Assembly: GCA_964017185.1 (NCBI GenBank)
Contig: OZ024877.1
Location: forward strand, 9,890,201 to 9,954,200
Direction of reading: 5' to 3'
Length of the DNA: 64,000 bases
DNA from: Rugalucina vietnamica
Lineage: Eukaryota; Mollusca; Bivalvia; Lucinida; Lucinidae
The notes under the pieces: generated by a model
What the model saw: the letters and a program-made list of their open reading frames with translations, nothing else
What the model was told of the DNA's origin: nothing
The model's database searches: none
Translations under genes and position numbers: made by a program
In this document: positions 43,165-54,707 of the stretch, in pieces
Numbering within the stretch: the first letter of the stretch is position 1
Layout: each line of letters opens with the position of its first letter

Positions 43165-44960
43165 GCTTGATGATGAGTTATTTGGTGGTTGACTAGGCCA
43201 ATAGCTATAAACTGTATGTTGCAGGAAGTGCAAGTCAGTGATTGTGGTGATGCACGCACGTTTGCAAACCCCTCTTCTGTATCCCTGATTATGTGTTATT
43301 AATTGTTTGATGCAGTGCAATCAATTTTGTAGTTGACGCTTGCCGTGATTACATAATTATATGAAGGCATTTAAATAACACTATTTTTCACGTATATGAA
43401 TCACTTACATAATGTCATTGAAGAAGGATTTCAAAATTTAACCACCAGTGATGTAGTCGACAGATGATTTAAACATGCGTTGAACGATAAAGTGCCTCCT
43501 AGATCCGCCTTAACCAAGGACCCCAATATGGATTTTTCTAGCTGGAGGATGGCAAAGAAAAAGGGCAAAGAAGAAGTGATGCACATTGTCTTTTTTCTCG
43601 TTTCAACTGATTAGTTGGTTGTTTGGTTGGCTGGTTTATGATTAAATAATTTACGCCCCATGCAACAACCAGGGCCATGATATGGATATCGAATCCATGT
43701 TCCCCGGTTTACTTGACGATTTGTTTATCACTAGATCTACGCCTCAGAGGTTTTTGAGTTTCAAGAACTCGGGTTTGTTTATAATTGTGTCGGCTGCAAT
43801 CTACGATCTACTTTCTTGTAATATCATCCGAGCGACAAGCTAAATTTGAAACGAAAATCATTCGTTTTGTTGACTCTTGCAACAGAACTTGACGTAGACG
43901 TAGGGCTGACGTACTTGTCTAAGAAAACACATCAAAGATGTGTTTTGGTATGAGTGATGGTATAAACATGATGCGTATATATGGGTCTAGCGTGGGTACA
44001 GATCAGAGAACATAGATAACCGTTGGTGCAAATCAGAGAAAGCGTGAGTACAGATCAGAAAACGTGTGGATACAGATCAGGGACAGGGTACAGCTTAGAG
44101 TCCTCCATGTATATCTAAAAGTGTAAGGTAAAATACGCATTACTAGAAGGAAAATATTTATCTAGTGGCATTCCCTAGGGAAATAGCCTGCTTTATTACT
44201 TGCTTTGTCTCTTTATCTGCAATCAACGAGGTCAACAGACTAGTTTACTGAGTGTATATTGATAATTGGATTGTTTGTTGTGAACATTAACTGAGGACGT
44301 TGTCAGAGCTAGGTGCTAGTTATCGCACATGATACAGAGATGATCAGTTTTATATAAAAAGGTGTGCATGCTTCAAACTGCTTTAGCGATCTGAATAGAT
44401 ATATAAACTATTTTATAATCGTCTGTGAAAATGATATTTTAACGAAATACACACTAAGTAAGTCTAAGAAGTTGAAACAAGGAAGATAAATGATGGTGAT
44501 CTAATTGCTTCATCTTCCGTGTGAAGGTTTATTCAATCATTTAATCATACCGTATCAAGCTGAGCACTTCGGATGCGTATTCAAATCAACATTGTACAAA
44601 CTAAAGTCAATTATACTATTCTGGTTAAGTTTTGTTTTCAAGATTATATGCTCATTCAATGGCTTTTTTGTTTAAGCTTGCTTAAAGATAAAGGCTTCGC
44701 ATGCTTTATTCTTTCGTCTGTGTCTGCTTAGGCTGATTTGGACACCCATTGAGAAATTATGCAACAGTCTGACTGCAATGATTATCAGATTTATGCAGCA
44801 AATAAACTTCTTTAATTGTCTCGTAATGTCAGCAAGAGTTAACTTTAGTTGTTCCTTAAAACTAAACAGCTGATTAGAATTAGCTATTACGAGGTTCACT
44901 AGCCGCTTTAAGATTCGGTTGATGATGGTACTTAAATCAGGCGCTGTGCTTCATTTTAAA
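43165..44960. repeat. Array-1 segmental duplication, block b, copy 1
   Basis: Diverged duplicate of 49680-51530 and, more partially, 54060-54700. Shared: TGGTTGACTAGGC, TTTGCAAACCC.TC.TCTGTA, AAAGTGCCTCCTAGRTCC, ACCAAGGAC, TACAGATCAGA, CTAGTGGCATTCCCTAGGGAAA, GGTGCTAGTTATCGCACATG and ATTATGCAACAGTCTGAC. No reading frame is preserved between copies. Confidence 0.8.
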
Positions 44961-45054
44961 ATGCCAGTGTGTTGCACAAACATACTAAACGAGTTTGACA
45001 AGCACAAAATAATTTTAATCACTAACAATAAAGACTTATATTTCTTTTCATATT

Positions 45055-45240
45055 TTAGTTAGTTCGGATAACTGAGTGACCACCCATTGGGGAATAGCTG
45101 CTTACTCGGCTTACGATGTTTTCTTGGTATAAGAACCTGATTGTCATTTAAGTTTTTTCCTACCCCTCGGTTTGTGGAGTGGAATTTCTTTCTGATTGTG
45201 CCATCTCCTGATCATTGCCTACTTGTACTTTTTTAAACTA
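45055..45240 (+). mobile_element. F1-family element, right-terminal fragment
   Basis: TTTTAGTTAGTTCGGATAAC, GTGACCACCCATTGGGGAAT, GCTTACTCGGCTTACGATG and CATTGCCTACTTGTACTTTTT. It lies inside array-1 block b/c and is absent from the equivalent position at about 51590. Confidence 0.7.
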
Positions 45241-45395
45241 AGAAAGTGAATAAAATACTGCAGTTTTATATTCAGCTGGAGCTGTTTTTCATCCAATATA
45301 GATGATAAACATGATTCAGACATACATACTTGTACAGCTTTATCAAGGGGATTACAAAATTGTTAGTTCCTATTTTTCAAGTAAGGACTTAAATA

Positions 45396-46327
45396 ATAAG
45401 AGCTGTCGCAGGACAGCGTAGCTCGCCTGACTTGTGCTTTGCCACTAAATCTATTAAATCTATGACCAAAGACATTGACCTCAATGTCACTCAGGTGGGT
45501 CGTGATGGTACAGCATAAAACTTCAGACCAATATCTACCAACATGCTAAGTTCATATTTGACATAGACTTATAACCTAAAATCTAAGTCTGTGACCTTGA
45601 CCACAGGTGAGTCAAGATGCTACAGCATAATAAAAGAATAATATCTAACAGCAAAGTATCAACTAGATCCATCCATCTGTTCCAGCAATATACAGTTCAA
45701 AACACTTTAAGCAAAAGCTTTAACATAAAATTTCAAAGTCTGTGACCTTGAACTCAAGGTCACCCAGGTGGGTCATGATGGTACAGCATAAAACTTCAGA
45801 CCAATATCTACCAACATGCAAAGTATCAACTTGATCCATTTACATATCCAAGAGATATAGACTTATAAAAACTTTAACCAAAAACTCTAACAGAAAATTT
45901 CTAAGTCCGTAACCTTGACCTCAAGGTCACTCAGGTGGGTCATGATGGTACAGAATAAAACGTCAGACCAATATCTACCAACATGCAAAGTATCAACATG
46001 ATCCATCAACAACTTCAAGAGATATAGACTTATAAAAACTTTAACCAAAAATTTTAACAAAAAATTTCTAAGTCCGTGACCTTGACCTCAAGGTCACCCA
46101 GGTGGGTCATGATGGTACAGCATAAAACTTCAGACCAATATCTACCAACATGCAAAGTATCGACTTGATCCATCCACAACTTCAAGAGATATAGACTCAT
46201 AAAACTTTAACCAAAAACTTTAACATTTTGAGCAACGCCGACGCCGACGCCGACGCTAACGCCAACGCCGACGCCGACGCCAGGGTGACTGCAATAGCTC
46301 TTCCTGTACTTCGTACAGGCGAGCTAA
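45396..46327. mobile_element. Minisatellite-bearing element with nuclear-receptor-like sites
   Basis: Ends AAGAGCTGTCGCAGGACAGCGTAGCTCGCCTG-like on the left and, inverted, CTTCCTGTACTTCGTACAGGCGAGCT on the right. Between them are five diverged units of about 150-168 bp (centres near 45470, 45600, 45750, 45917, 46084). Good units carry TGACCTTGACCTCAAGGTCA followed by CCCAGGTGGGTCATGATGG and CAGACCAATATCTACCAACA. The right side has an (ACGCCG)n tract at 46234-46283. I recognise this style of dispersed repeat from bivalve genomes. No ORF; non-autonomous element of uncertain class. Confidence 0.75.
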
Positions 46328-46329
46328 AA

Positions 46330-46955
46330 AGTAAAACTGAATTCCTTTAAGAACAATGAACATATTAATGACTTAGAAAGGGGATGGGCCATACCGCGGT
46401 TTCGGCTACTTAAGCCTCTTTAGTTACCAATAGATTTAACAAAATGGATCCAAAGATAATTACTGTAATGTTTGCAACTTTCAACAAGGTAGTCGATGCA
46501 AAGACCAGTGTAATCTAAATGGGGCCAAATTTATTAAACGATGTTTAGAAAATTAATCTAAACCAATAATTATTTGATTTCTCAGAATATCCTCGCTGAT
46601 CTCAAAGTACAGAAAGGAAAATATAATTTGCACGGCTGATGTACGGGGATGCTATTTAGGGGCGCCACACGAAACAACACTTGCTGCAATAATACCAAAT
46701 AAAACTAAAACTGAGGTCTCTAAGAGCAGTGAGCATATTAATGAGAAAGGGGATTGGCCAAACCGCGGTTTCGGCTACGTAAGCCTATTCGGTGACCCTA
46801 TAGATTTAGTAACATGGAGCCATGGAGAATTACTGTAATGTTTGCAACTTTCATCAAGGTATTTGATACGAAAGACTAGAATAAGTATAATCGAAATGGG
46901 GCAAAATTTATTAAACGTTGTTTAGAAAATGAATCTAAACCGATAATTTCCTGAT
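46330..46955. mobile_element. Repeat family M10 (CCGCGGTTTCGGCTA), two tandem copies
   Basis: AAAACTGAATTCCTTTAAGA/AAAACTGAGGTCTCTAAGAG, AGAAAGGGGATGGGCCATACCGCGG, TTTCGGCTAC.TAAGCCT, ATTACTGTAATGTTTGCAAC and AAATTTATTAAACG.TGTTTAG occur twice (about 46330-46600 and 46710-46955). Inverted copies are at 47935-48345. Non-coding; termini not resolved. Confidence 0.65.
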
Positions 46956-47090
46956 CTAAAATGGATTTTGTATTGACTTATCATTATATGAATTGCATTT
47001 TCATTAAAATATCACAGCTGGTATGAATTGCTATTCAATGCTGAAACCTGTTACGACCTGATAGATTGGTAGATTATAGAATAGTATACA
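46955..47090. repeat. Array-1 segmental duplication, block c, copy 1
   Basis: CATTATATGAATTGCATTTT, CACAGCTGGTATGAATTGCT and ACCTGTTACGACCTGATA match 40395-40500 and 51780-51890. Confidence 0.75.
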
Positions 47091-47230
47091 CATTGTAAAT
47101 GACTGATGAAATAAAGATGTCGCACAAAAAGTCCCCTTTACTTGCTTGTTGGTGCGTTTTTCATATTCATGAATGGTGTATAATAAAACACGGCTGGCAG
47201 TCTTCACGTTCGTCTTGTAAAGTATAAAAT

Positions 47231-47465
47231 GAGCCGCGACGCGAGAAAACCGGCCTTCGGGGTTTCCGACCAGGTCCGACACAAACCGGCCTGTACAAGC
47301 TCAGAAAAGAGCTAGAAGCTTGAAATTTCGGATTTAAGTAGAAGAGGAATTGTACTATCCGAGTAGCGAAAACAAAGGCGCTGATCAGCTTCGCAGTTAC
47401 TGCGAAGCTGATCTGCGCCTTTGTTTTCGCATAGGCAATAATCCCGTTTTCTCACGATGCGGCTC
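47231..47465. mobile_element. F3 hairpin MITE, full copy with 4-bp duplication
   Basis: GAGCCGCGACGCGAGAAAAC to GTTTTCTCACGATGCGGCTC, flanked by AAAT on both sides. The core stem GCGAAAACAAAGGCGCTGAT faces ATCTGCGCCTTTGTTTTCGC across TTCGCAGTTACTGCGAA. Confidence 0.85.
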
Positions 47466-47654
47466 AAATAGCCCCATTTCCAATTATCGACTTAAATGTG
47501 GCACTGTGAAAAGTCAGTGCATTACTTCTCATATTTGGAGCAATAATGTGAGTTACACCGGAATTCAACATGCCGTTGCTATGAATATTCCAGAACGTTC
47601 AAGATAAAATACTTGTTTGACCCTACGTGCAAGGTACAAGTTGTGAACATTGTT

Positions 47655-47885
47655 AACTAGATCTAGACATGAACGCTGCCTTTCGAGTAGAAGCGACAAT
47701 GATAATGATTTTTCTTTTTCACACGTAAAGATAATTATAGTTGTCTAACCTTGATGTTTATCTCGTAGCAGGATCTCAGGTTTCATACAATGTAGAATTC
47801 AGACGTAGAATATCATATTTTACCACAAAACATTTGCTAATTAAAACCCAGATCTGTTCAGGAAGGAAAGCCGAGCAAACATCAT
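47655..47885. repeat. Array-1 segmental duplication, block d, copy 1
   Basis: Matches 52390-52620: GCCTTTCGA.T.GAA.CG, GATAATGATTTTT, CACACGTAAAG, ATGATGTTTAT..CG.AGCAGG, TTAAAACCCA.ATCTGTTCAG and GGAAGGAAAGC.GAGC.AA. Confidence 0.8.
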
Positions 47886-47934
47886 TTGAACATTGTGTTC
47901 TACATTATTTTTTATAAAAAATGCGGAGTTTCTC

Positions 47935-48345
47935 GAAAATATGCTCACTGCTCTTAAAGGATCTCAGTTTTATTTTTATTTGCTATTACTGCAGCTGGTG
48001 TTGTGCCGTGTGGTGGCCCCCAAAAGTCTCCTTGTTCATCATCCATAGTGCAGATTATATTTTCCTTTTGGTCCTTTGAGATCAGAGAGGATATTTTGAA
48101 AAATCAGAAAAATATTGTCGGTTTAGATTCATATTCTAACCAAAGTTCAATATATTTGGCCCCTTTTTGATTATACTAGTCTTTGTATAAGTTGAAAAAA
48201 TACTGTAACTATCCTTGGCTCCATGTTGCCAAATCTAAAGGTCACTGACTAGGCTTGAATAGCCGAAACCGCGGTATGGCCCATCACCTGTCTCGAAAAT
48301 ATGCTCACTGCTGTTAAAGGATCTCAGTTTTATTTTTATTTGCAA
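47935..48345 (-). mobile_element. Repeat family M10, inverted copy
   Basis: Reverse orientation of the family at 46330-46955, with GAAACCGCGGTATGGCCCAT at 48265-48285. A 50-bp direct repeat (CTCGAAAATATGCTCACTGCT to TTTTATTTTTATTTGC) lies at both 47935-47983 and 48293-48342. Confidence 0.65.
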
Positions 48346-48408
48346 GCTATAAGGTACCTATAAACATATTCCTTTAATTGTTAGATTTTTTAATATCACA
48401 CTTTCATG

Positions 48409-48411
<3 letters not shown>

Positions 48412-48485
<74 letters not shown>
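48412..48485. repeat. (TA)n microsatellite
   Basis: About 37 TA units between oppositely oriented M10 copies (48293-48342 minus and 48505-48595 plus). Confidence 0.97.
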
Positions 48486-48488
<3 letters not shown>

Positions 48489-48504
48489 TTATTTGCCATA
48501 ACTA

Positions 48505-48595
48505 ATAAAATTAAAACTGAGATCCTTCAAGAGCAGTGAACACATTACTGAGAAAGGGGATGGGCCATACCGCGGTTTTGACTATTAAATTGATC
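48505..48595 (+). mobile_element. Repeat family M10, partial copy
   Basis: AAAACTGAGATCCTTCAAGA, GAGAAAGGGGATGGGCCATACCGCGG; truncated after TTTTGACTATTA. Confidence 0.6.
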
Positions 48596-48921
48596 CTTTG
48601 GAAGCAGTGTTAACGTTTAAAGGGAGGTAGTATGGACCATATTGCGCAATTTCGGGTGCTGAACCCTCATCAGTGGCCCTTTATAAAGTCTCGTAAGTGA
48701 CCCTTATACTGCATTATGATATCAGAATAGAAAATGTGCTATCAAAAAGGATTGTGTGTTACCACAAATTAAATTTTTGATATTGTAAAATACCAAAACT
48801 TATTTTTTTTTTTTGATATTGTAAAATAGGAAGCTCATTCGGAAATGTCATCACATAGCTGTCTACACCAAACCGATGGCATCTTTAAGTATAGGAGCTT
48901 CTGGTGTACCCATTGATAGAG

Positions 48922-49185
48922 TCTGTAGTGTACAAACATTCCGAAAACAGTTGGAGATTTCCTGTGAGACGGCTCATAATGCTTTAAGTAGTCTCTAAAG
49001 ATTTTCTTCTACTACAAATAAACACAACAGAATCATCTTAAGTTTAGCTTTTAGGAAAATTGGTTTTGTCACTTAGAAAGTGATTTTATGTAACAGGCCT
49101 GTCACTTATGACGTTTATCATTTTTGGACGTTACATTATATCAAGTGAGTTTTGCTAGAAAATTACATGAATGTACAAGGGAAAT
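48922..49185. repeat. Array-1 segmental duplication, block a, copy 2
   Basis: AGTCTGTAGTGTACAAACATTCCG, TGAGACGGCTCATAATGCTTT and TTGGTTTTGTCACTTAGAAAGTGATTTTATG match 41735-41990. Confidence 0.8.
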
Positions 49186-49194
49186 GTAAAATAA

Positions 49195-49605
49195 ATGGTG
49201 ATTCATTGACGAGGTAGAGATTCAACACGAGAACCGAACCACTAACTAAATGTTGTGAACCACTGCAGAAGATAAGGGTGAGGTTAGGCGCCTGTAAAAC
49301 CAGTTTAATCCCCCCCCCGTAAATTTATATTGCTGATTGTTCCAATGCGATACTTTTGTTGTGGTTCCATTTGTTTTATGTTTTGGAGTTGAATTTTTGT
49401 GCTTTTTGAACTTTACGCACGTTTTCATATCTTTATTTAAGTAAGGGTAACTGAGTGGCCGCCTATTGGGAAATAGCTGCTCACTCGGCTTACCATGTGT
49501 TTTGTAAGAGTTATTACCTAATTGTCAAAACCTCGGTTTTTGGAGTGGGAATTTCTTTCTGATTGCACCTTTTCCTGGTCATTTCTTATGTGTACCTTTT
49601 AGATC
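49195..49605 (+). mobile_element. F1-family element, partial copy
   Basis: GATTCATTGACGAGGTAGAG, CCACTGCAGAAGATAAGGGT, GAGTGGCCGCCTATTGGGAA and GGAGTGGGAATTTCTTTCTG, ending near TTCTTATGTGTACCTTTTAG. Confidence 0.72.
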
Positions 49606-49679
49606 ATGTAAATCATTTATAAAAGAAAAGAAAAAGAAATCTTCGTTTATTTAAAAATCATATGATGATGTGTAATGGA

Positions 49680-51530
49680 GAGTTCATTGATGGTTGACTA
49701 GGCAAATCTTAGTACTATACTATCAGCTGCAGGGAGAGTAAGTCGGTGATTTTTGTAATAAACGCATGTTTGCAAACCCATCATCTGTACCCCTAATTAC
49801 TTGTAATTAACATGTTGATGTAATGCAATTTATTGTAATGATTGGTTCACGGTGACGCTGTAGCGTAATTTTATGAAGTCATTTAAATAACGTCAATTGT
49901 ACACACAAATGAATGACTTACATATGGTGACTGAAGACGAATTACAAAATTCAACCAACAATGATGTAGACTGTAGAGGGTTTTGACACGATTGAATGAT
50001 AAAGTGCCTCCTAGGTCCCCCTCAACCAAGGACTTCAATCCTGAAATTTTCTAGCGTAAACGTAATGGTAATGCATATGCCAAAAATACACCTCAAAGAT
50101 GTTTTGCGGTCTGGGAAAGGGTATACACATGATATGTATGTATGTGGGTACGAGCGTGGTTTAAAGATAATCATAATCGTGGGTACAAATCAGAGAAAGC
50201 GTGGGTACAGAACAGAAAACGTGTGGATACAGATCAAAGACTTGGTACAATTTAGAGTCATACATGTGTATTCAAGAGCGTTAGGTAAAATAATGCGCAT
50301 TACTTTAAGGAAATGCGAAATACTTGAAAGAAATGACCGAATAACTAACTAAATGTTGTGAACCACTGCAGAAGATGAAGGTGAGGTTAGGCGCCTGTAA
50401 AACCGGTTTCAGCCCCCAATAATTTTATATTTCTGATCGTTCCAAGGCGATACTTCTGTTGTGGTTCTAATTGTTTTGTGTTTTGGAATATAATTTTTGT
50501 GCTGTTTAAGCTTGTGTACGTTTTCATATTTTTAGTTCAGTTCGGGTAACTGAGTGGCCGCCTAATTGGGAATAGCTGTTCACTCGGCCTACGACATGTT
50601 TTAATGGTATTGGTACCTAAGTTTCATTTTAGTTTTTCCCACCCCTGGGTTTATTGAGTGGGAATTTCTTTCTGATTGCGCCATTTCCTGATCATTGCCT
50701 ATTTGTACTTTTTGATCTAGTGGCATTCCCTAGGGAAACAGCCTGCTTTATTTCTTGTTTTGTCTCTATATCTGCAATCAAGTAGGTCAACAGACTAGTT
50801 TACTGTATATTGATAACTGGATTGTTTGTTGTGAACATAAAACGAGGACGCTGTCAGAGTAAGGTGCTAGTTATCGCACATGATACAAAGATGATCATAT
50901 TTTTTTATCAAAAGGTGATATATGCCTCAAATCGTTTGCAGTTATATAATAATCAAGATCATATAATCATCTATGCAAAGTGATATTTAAACGAAATACA
51001 CACTGAGTAAGTCTAAGAAGTTGAAGTGAGGAAGATAAATGATGTTTAACTAATTGTTTCATGTTCCTTGAGAAGATATATTCAATCATTTAATCATACT
51101 GTATCAAGCTGATCTCTTTGGGTGCATATTCACTTATTTAAACAATTCTTAAGATAAACATTTCAGAGGCACGTTTCATTAAAGTTTACGCTTTTCAAGA
51201 AGTGAGGCGCTCATTCAATGCTTTTTTTTATTTACGCTTGCTTAAAGATAAAGGCTGCGCATGCTTTATATTTTCGTCTGTGTATCTTAAGGCTGATTCG
51301 GGCACTCATTGAGAAATTATGCAACAGTCTGACAGCAATGATTATCAGATTTATGCAGAAAATAAACTTCTTTAATTGTCTCGTAATGTCAGCAAAAGCT
51401 AGACAAGTATTTGATCCTTAAAACTTAACAGCTGATTAGAATTAGCAATTTCGAGGTGCCCGAACCGTTTTAAGATTTGTTTGATGACGGTACTTAAATC
51501 AGGCGCTGTGCTGCATTTGAAAATGCCAAT
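49680..51530. repeat. Array-1 segmental duplication, block b, copy 2
   Basis: Counterpart of 43165-44960 with an F1 element inserted at 50335-50720. Removing it joins AATACTTGAAAG.. to TTTTGATCTAGTGGCATTCCCTAGGG, the arrangement seen uninterrupted near 44150-44180. Confidence 0.8.
50335..50720 (+). mobile_element. F1-family element, partial copy
   Basis: ACTAAATGTTGTGAACCACT, GATCGTTCCAAGGCGATACT, CTGAGTGGCCGCCTAATTGG and GATCATTGCCTATTTGTACTTTTT. Confidence 0.72.
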
Positions 51531-51739
51531 GTGTTGGTCTAAACGAGTCTGACAAGCACAAAATGATTTTAACCACTTACAATAATAACTAAGAAAGTGA
51601 TATAAAATAGTTTAGTTGTATACTCAGCTGGAGCTGTGTTTCATCCAATATAGATGATAAACATGATTCAGGCATACACACATGTACATATACAGCTTTA
51701 TCAAGGAAATTACAAAATTGTTAGTTCCTATCTTTTTTT

Positions 51740-52640
51740 GTCAATGTATTACTTCGTAAAATCGATTTTGTACCGAGTTGTCATTATATGAATTGTATTT
51801 TCCACCAACTATGACACCTGGTAAAATTGATATAAAAATATTCAATGTTTCCCAGAAATTTATGTAACCTGTAACGACCGGATGTAGTGGTCGATGTCAG
51901 AATTAAAGTATACATACCTGCTTAAAACCAGTAACTTCAGAAAAAAATGGATACTACTATTGTAGGCAAAAAATGGGATATGTAAAAACTATATTGTACA
52001 GCTGAGGTGAATAAAAATATTTTCGGCACTTTACCAAACGACAATGCTAGGCATCGTAGCTATAGTTTTCAATTCTAATAATTTGATGGTATGTTCCGTT
52101 AATGTCTTCCCGCATATTCACAAATTAATATAATTTTTAAACTCGGCAATCACGCATACGATTGTTACATGACAGTGCATGCCCCTTTAGTTACTTGCTT
52201 AGGGCATCTTTAATACTCACTCATACTGTCCCGACACAAGAAAAAAATGCTCGGACTATCTCTTGTCTTAGCTTTAGTCCAAAACTGCCCGCTTTCCAAT
52301 TTTAAATACCTTCCGTGAATTCCGAAGTCTTTGGAAATAACGTCAATTGTGCAAGGTAATAATGTCGCCAATGTGCTTTTTAACAGTGACAACATGTAAT
52401 GGATACCGCCTTTCGAATGGAACCGCAAAGGATAATGATTTTTTTCACACGTAAAGCTATTTATAACCTTTTTCTAACCATGATGTTTATTTCGAAGCAG
52501 GTTCATCAAATGTAGAAGGCAGAAGTAGAATATCAAATTATACCACAAAATAGTCGCTAATTAAAACCCATATCTGTTCAGGAAGGAAAGCTGAGCGAAG
52601 GTATTAATCAGTTGAATGTTAAATGCGGAGTTGCAAGCCT
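51740..52640. repeat. Array-1 segmental duplication, blocks c and d, copy 2
   Basis: Block c at 51755-51900 (CATTATATGAATTGTATTTT, GTAACGACCGGAT) and block d at 52390-52640, in the same order as 46955-47885 but without the F3 insertion between them. Confidence 0.72.
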
Positions 52641-52894
52641 TTAAGATACCTAGAAAAATCACCCCGTCAGTATTGGATTTTATATCAGAATATCAATTTT
52701 ATATCACTTTCTTGCTATATTTTACAATGAGTTATGATATCAAATTAAAATTTTGTGTGTCTCCACAAAATTAAATTGAATGTATTAATATTATAAAATA
52801 GGGAGCTCATGGGAAATTGCTCGCTGCAGCGAGCCGGTGACATCTACATGATTTACGGTACAATGTACATGTATAGCCTTAATGTTTTATTGGA

Positions 52895-53260
52895 CAGTAC
52901 TGAAAACCTCGAGTTTTGGCGACGATTCTGTAATGGTATAGGGCGATAACGCGGTCGTAATTGTCGTAGTCAGAGATCACATGACTGTCACAATGTACTG
53001 GAACATTGTTGGAGCGCCTGTGGTTGTCCTATTTATTATGTCACCGCGAATACACTGTCTTCCAACATGACAATGCGCTCCCGCATACTGTAAATCCAGT
53101 GTCTTATTTGGCTCTGGCATGTGAGTTGGCAACCTAAAATAAGAAAAATGATTTTGGGATTGATAAGACGTGTCCGATATAGGAACACCCTCTCCTAACT
53201 ATATTCCAGTTAGAGCACCATCGTCAAAATATTGAGTAGATTTCCTCTCAGACTGAGTTT
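52895..53260 (+). pseudogene. Dead Tc1-like DDE transposase fragment
   Basis: Frame-shifted remains of a Tc1/mariner transposase. One frame reads SVMV then a TAG where Trp is expected, followed by GDNAVV..HMTVTMYWNIV and LFIM. The frame then shifts to FQHDNALPHTVNP (53060-53098), the second catalytic-Asp block of Tc1 enzymes (FQxDNAxPHT). A further remnant LIRRVRYRNTLS near 53162-53197 fits the C-terminal part. The first Asp region and the TIRs were not found. Clearly inactive. Confidence 0.75.
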
Positions 53261-53322
53261 TTATGAATCACATTCTACCAAGTTACAGAGCGGACGCATT
53301 TGCGGAAATTGCGGCACAGGGT

Positions 53323-53324
<2 letters not shown>

Positions 53325-53355
<31 letters not shown>
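53325..53355. repeat. (CTTT)n microsatellite
   Basis: About eight CTTT units. Confidence 0.95.
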
Positions 53356-53821
53356 ATACTGCATGACCCTCTCGCGAGGATTATGTGCAGGCGCGCGCGT
53401 CAAAGAAAAGATTGATAGAAGAAAGTTAAAATGAGTTTAGTAAGGCTAAAATGTATGATAGTGTTAGTATGAAGAAGAAGAACGCTCAAGATACTGACCG
53501 CTCGGTTGAAAATGTTTCACTAGAAACTTATTTCGAAGGGAATTTCAACCAATGGTAGGTATGCATTGAACTGGCACATTATTAATAATAGCTTCCAGAT
53601 TATAACGCGGCGACTGGCCCTTTAAGGAGTGTTTGGTTGAAAGAAAATTCACCTTTTCTTACGTTTTGTGTTATATGCTAAGCTCAGTATATAAAATGTA
53701 TAGCCACGACGTCTCTGATCGGTACCCATATTAATGTCAACCAATAATATAGGCCCACTTTAGTCCATTATCTGTACCAACGCTTATCTCCGACATGTAC
53801 TTTCGTTTGGTATTGAAGATG

Positions 53822-54700
53822 GTTGAGCCTATAGTATACAAAAATTCCGAAAACAGTTGCTGAGACGGCTCATAATGCTTTTAGTTTAGAAGTCTCTCAA
53901 GACTTTCTACTACTACGAATAATAGGGAAATTGGTTTTGTCACTTAGAAAGTGATTTCATGTAACGGCCGTGTCAATTTTGACATTTTCTGGGCATTAAA
54001 TATATCACGTGAGTTTTGCTAAAAAATTACACCAATTTACAATGAAAATAAGGATAGTGAACAAACGAGAGAGACAATTTATCAATAAATCTATGCCACA
54101 GAGGCTTTCTTTTTTTCAAGAACTCATCGCAATATAATATATACGTTGATGTTGCAACAACGTTCAACATTGGGGCGGATTTCATGCATGTAGTTCACGC
54201 CACTTTTGGACTTCCAACAAAACTTAAAATCGCTGTACGTAGACGTCGTGCCTGTCAAAGGTATATCCCTCAAATATGCCTACTTATACCTTTGGATATG
54301 AGTAGGTATAAACATGACGAGTATAGATGTATTTAGCGTGGATACAGATTATAGATCGGTACGATCAGGGAAAGTGTTGGTAGAGACACTAGGACGTAGG
54401 TAATCGTAGGTATAGATCTGAGTACAGAACAGGGACTGGGTAGTATCCTACATATATATGTTGTTAGGCAAGATTGTGAGGAGCAATGTGCTTAACCGTG
54501 TTCTAATGTTCGGAAGAAAAGGATTTATCTAGTGACAATCTCTAGGGCAGTAGTCTGTTACTTGCTTTTGTCGGCTTATCTGCAGTCAAGTATTTTGTAT
54601 TAAGAATTAGATTGTTTATGAACATGTTATAGGGTCGCGGGTGATACAGATGATATATTGTTTATATTAAAGTGATATTTACTTGAATCTATTTTAACGA
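53822..54700. repeat. Array-1 segmental duplication, blocks a and b, copy 3 (partial)
   Basis: Block a (AGCCTATAGTATACAAAAAT, GCTGAGACGGCTCATAATGC, GTCACTTAGAAAGTGATTTC) followed by shortened block b (TATGCCACAGAGGCTTTC, ACGTAGACGTCGTGCCTGTC, GGTATAAACATGACG, CTAGTGACAATCTCTAGGGC). Confidence 0.7.
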
Positions 54701-54707
54701 TATAAAT

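Noticed and set aside
45396..46327. CRISPR-like regular repeat array
   Set aside because: Units are about 150-168 bp with diverged repeats and no unique spacers; this is an animal minisatellite within a mobile element.
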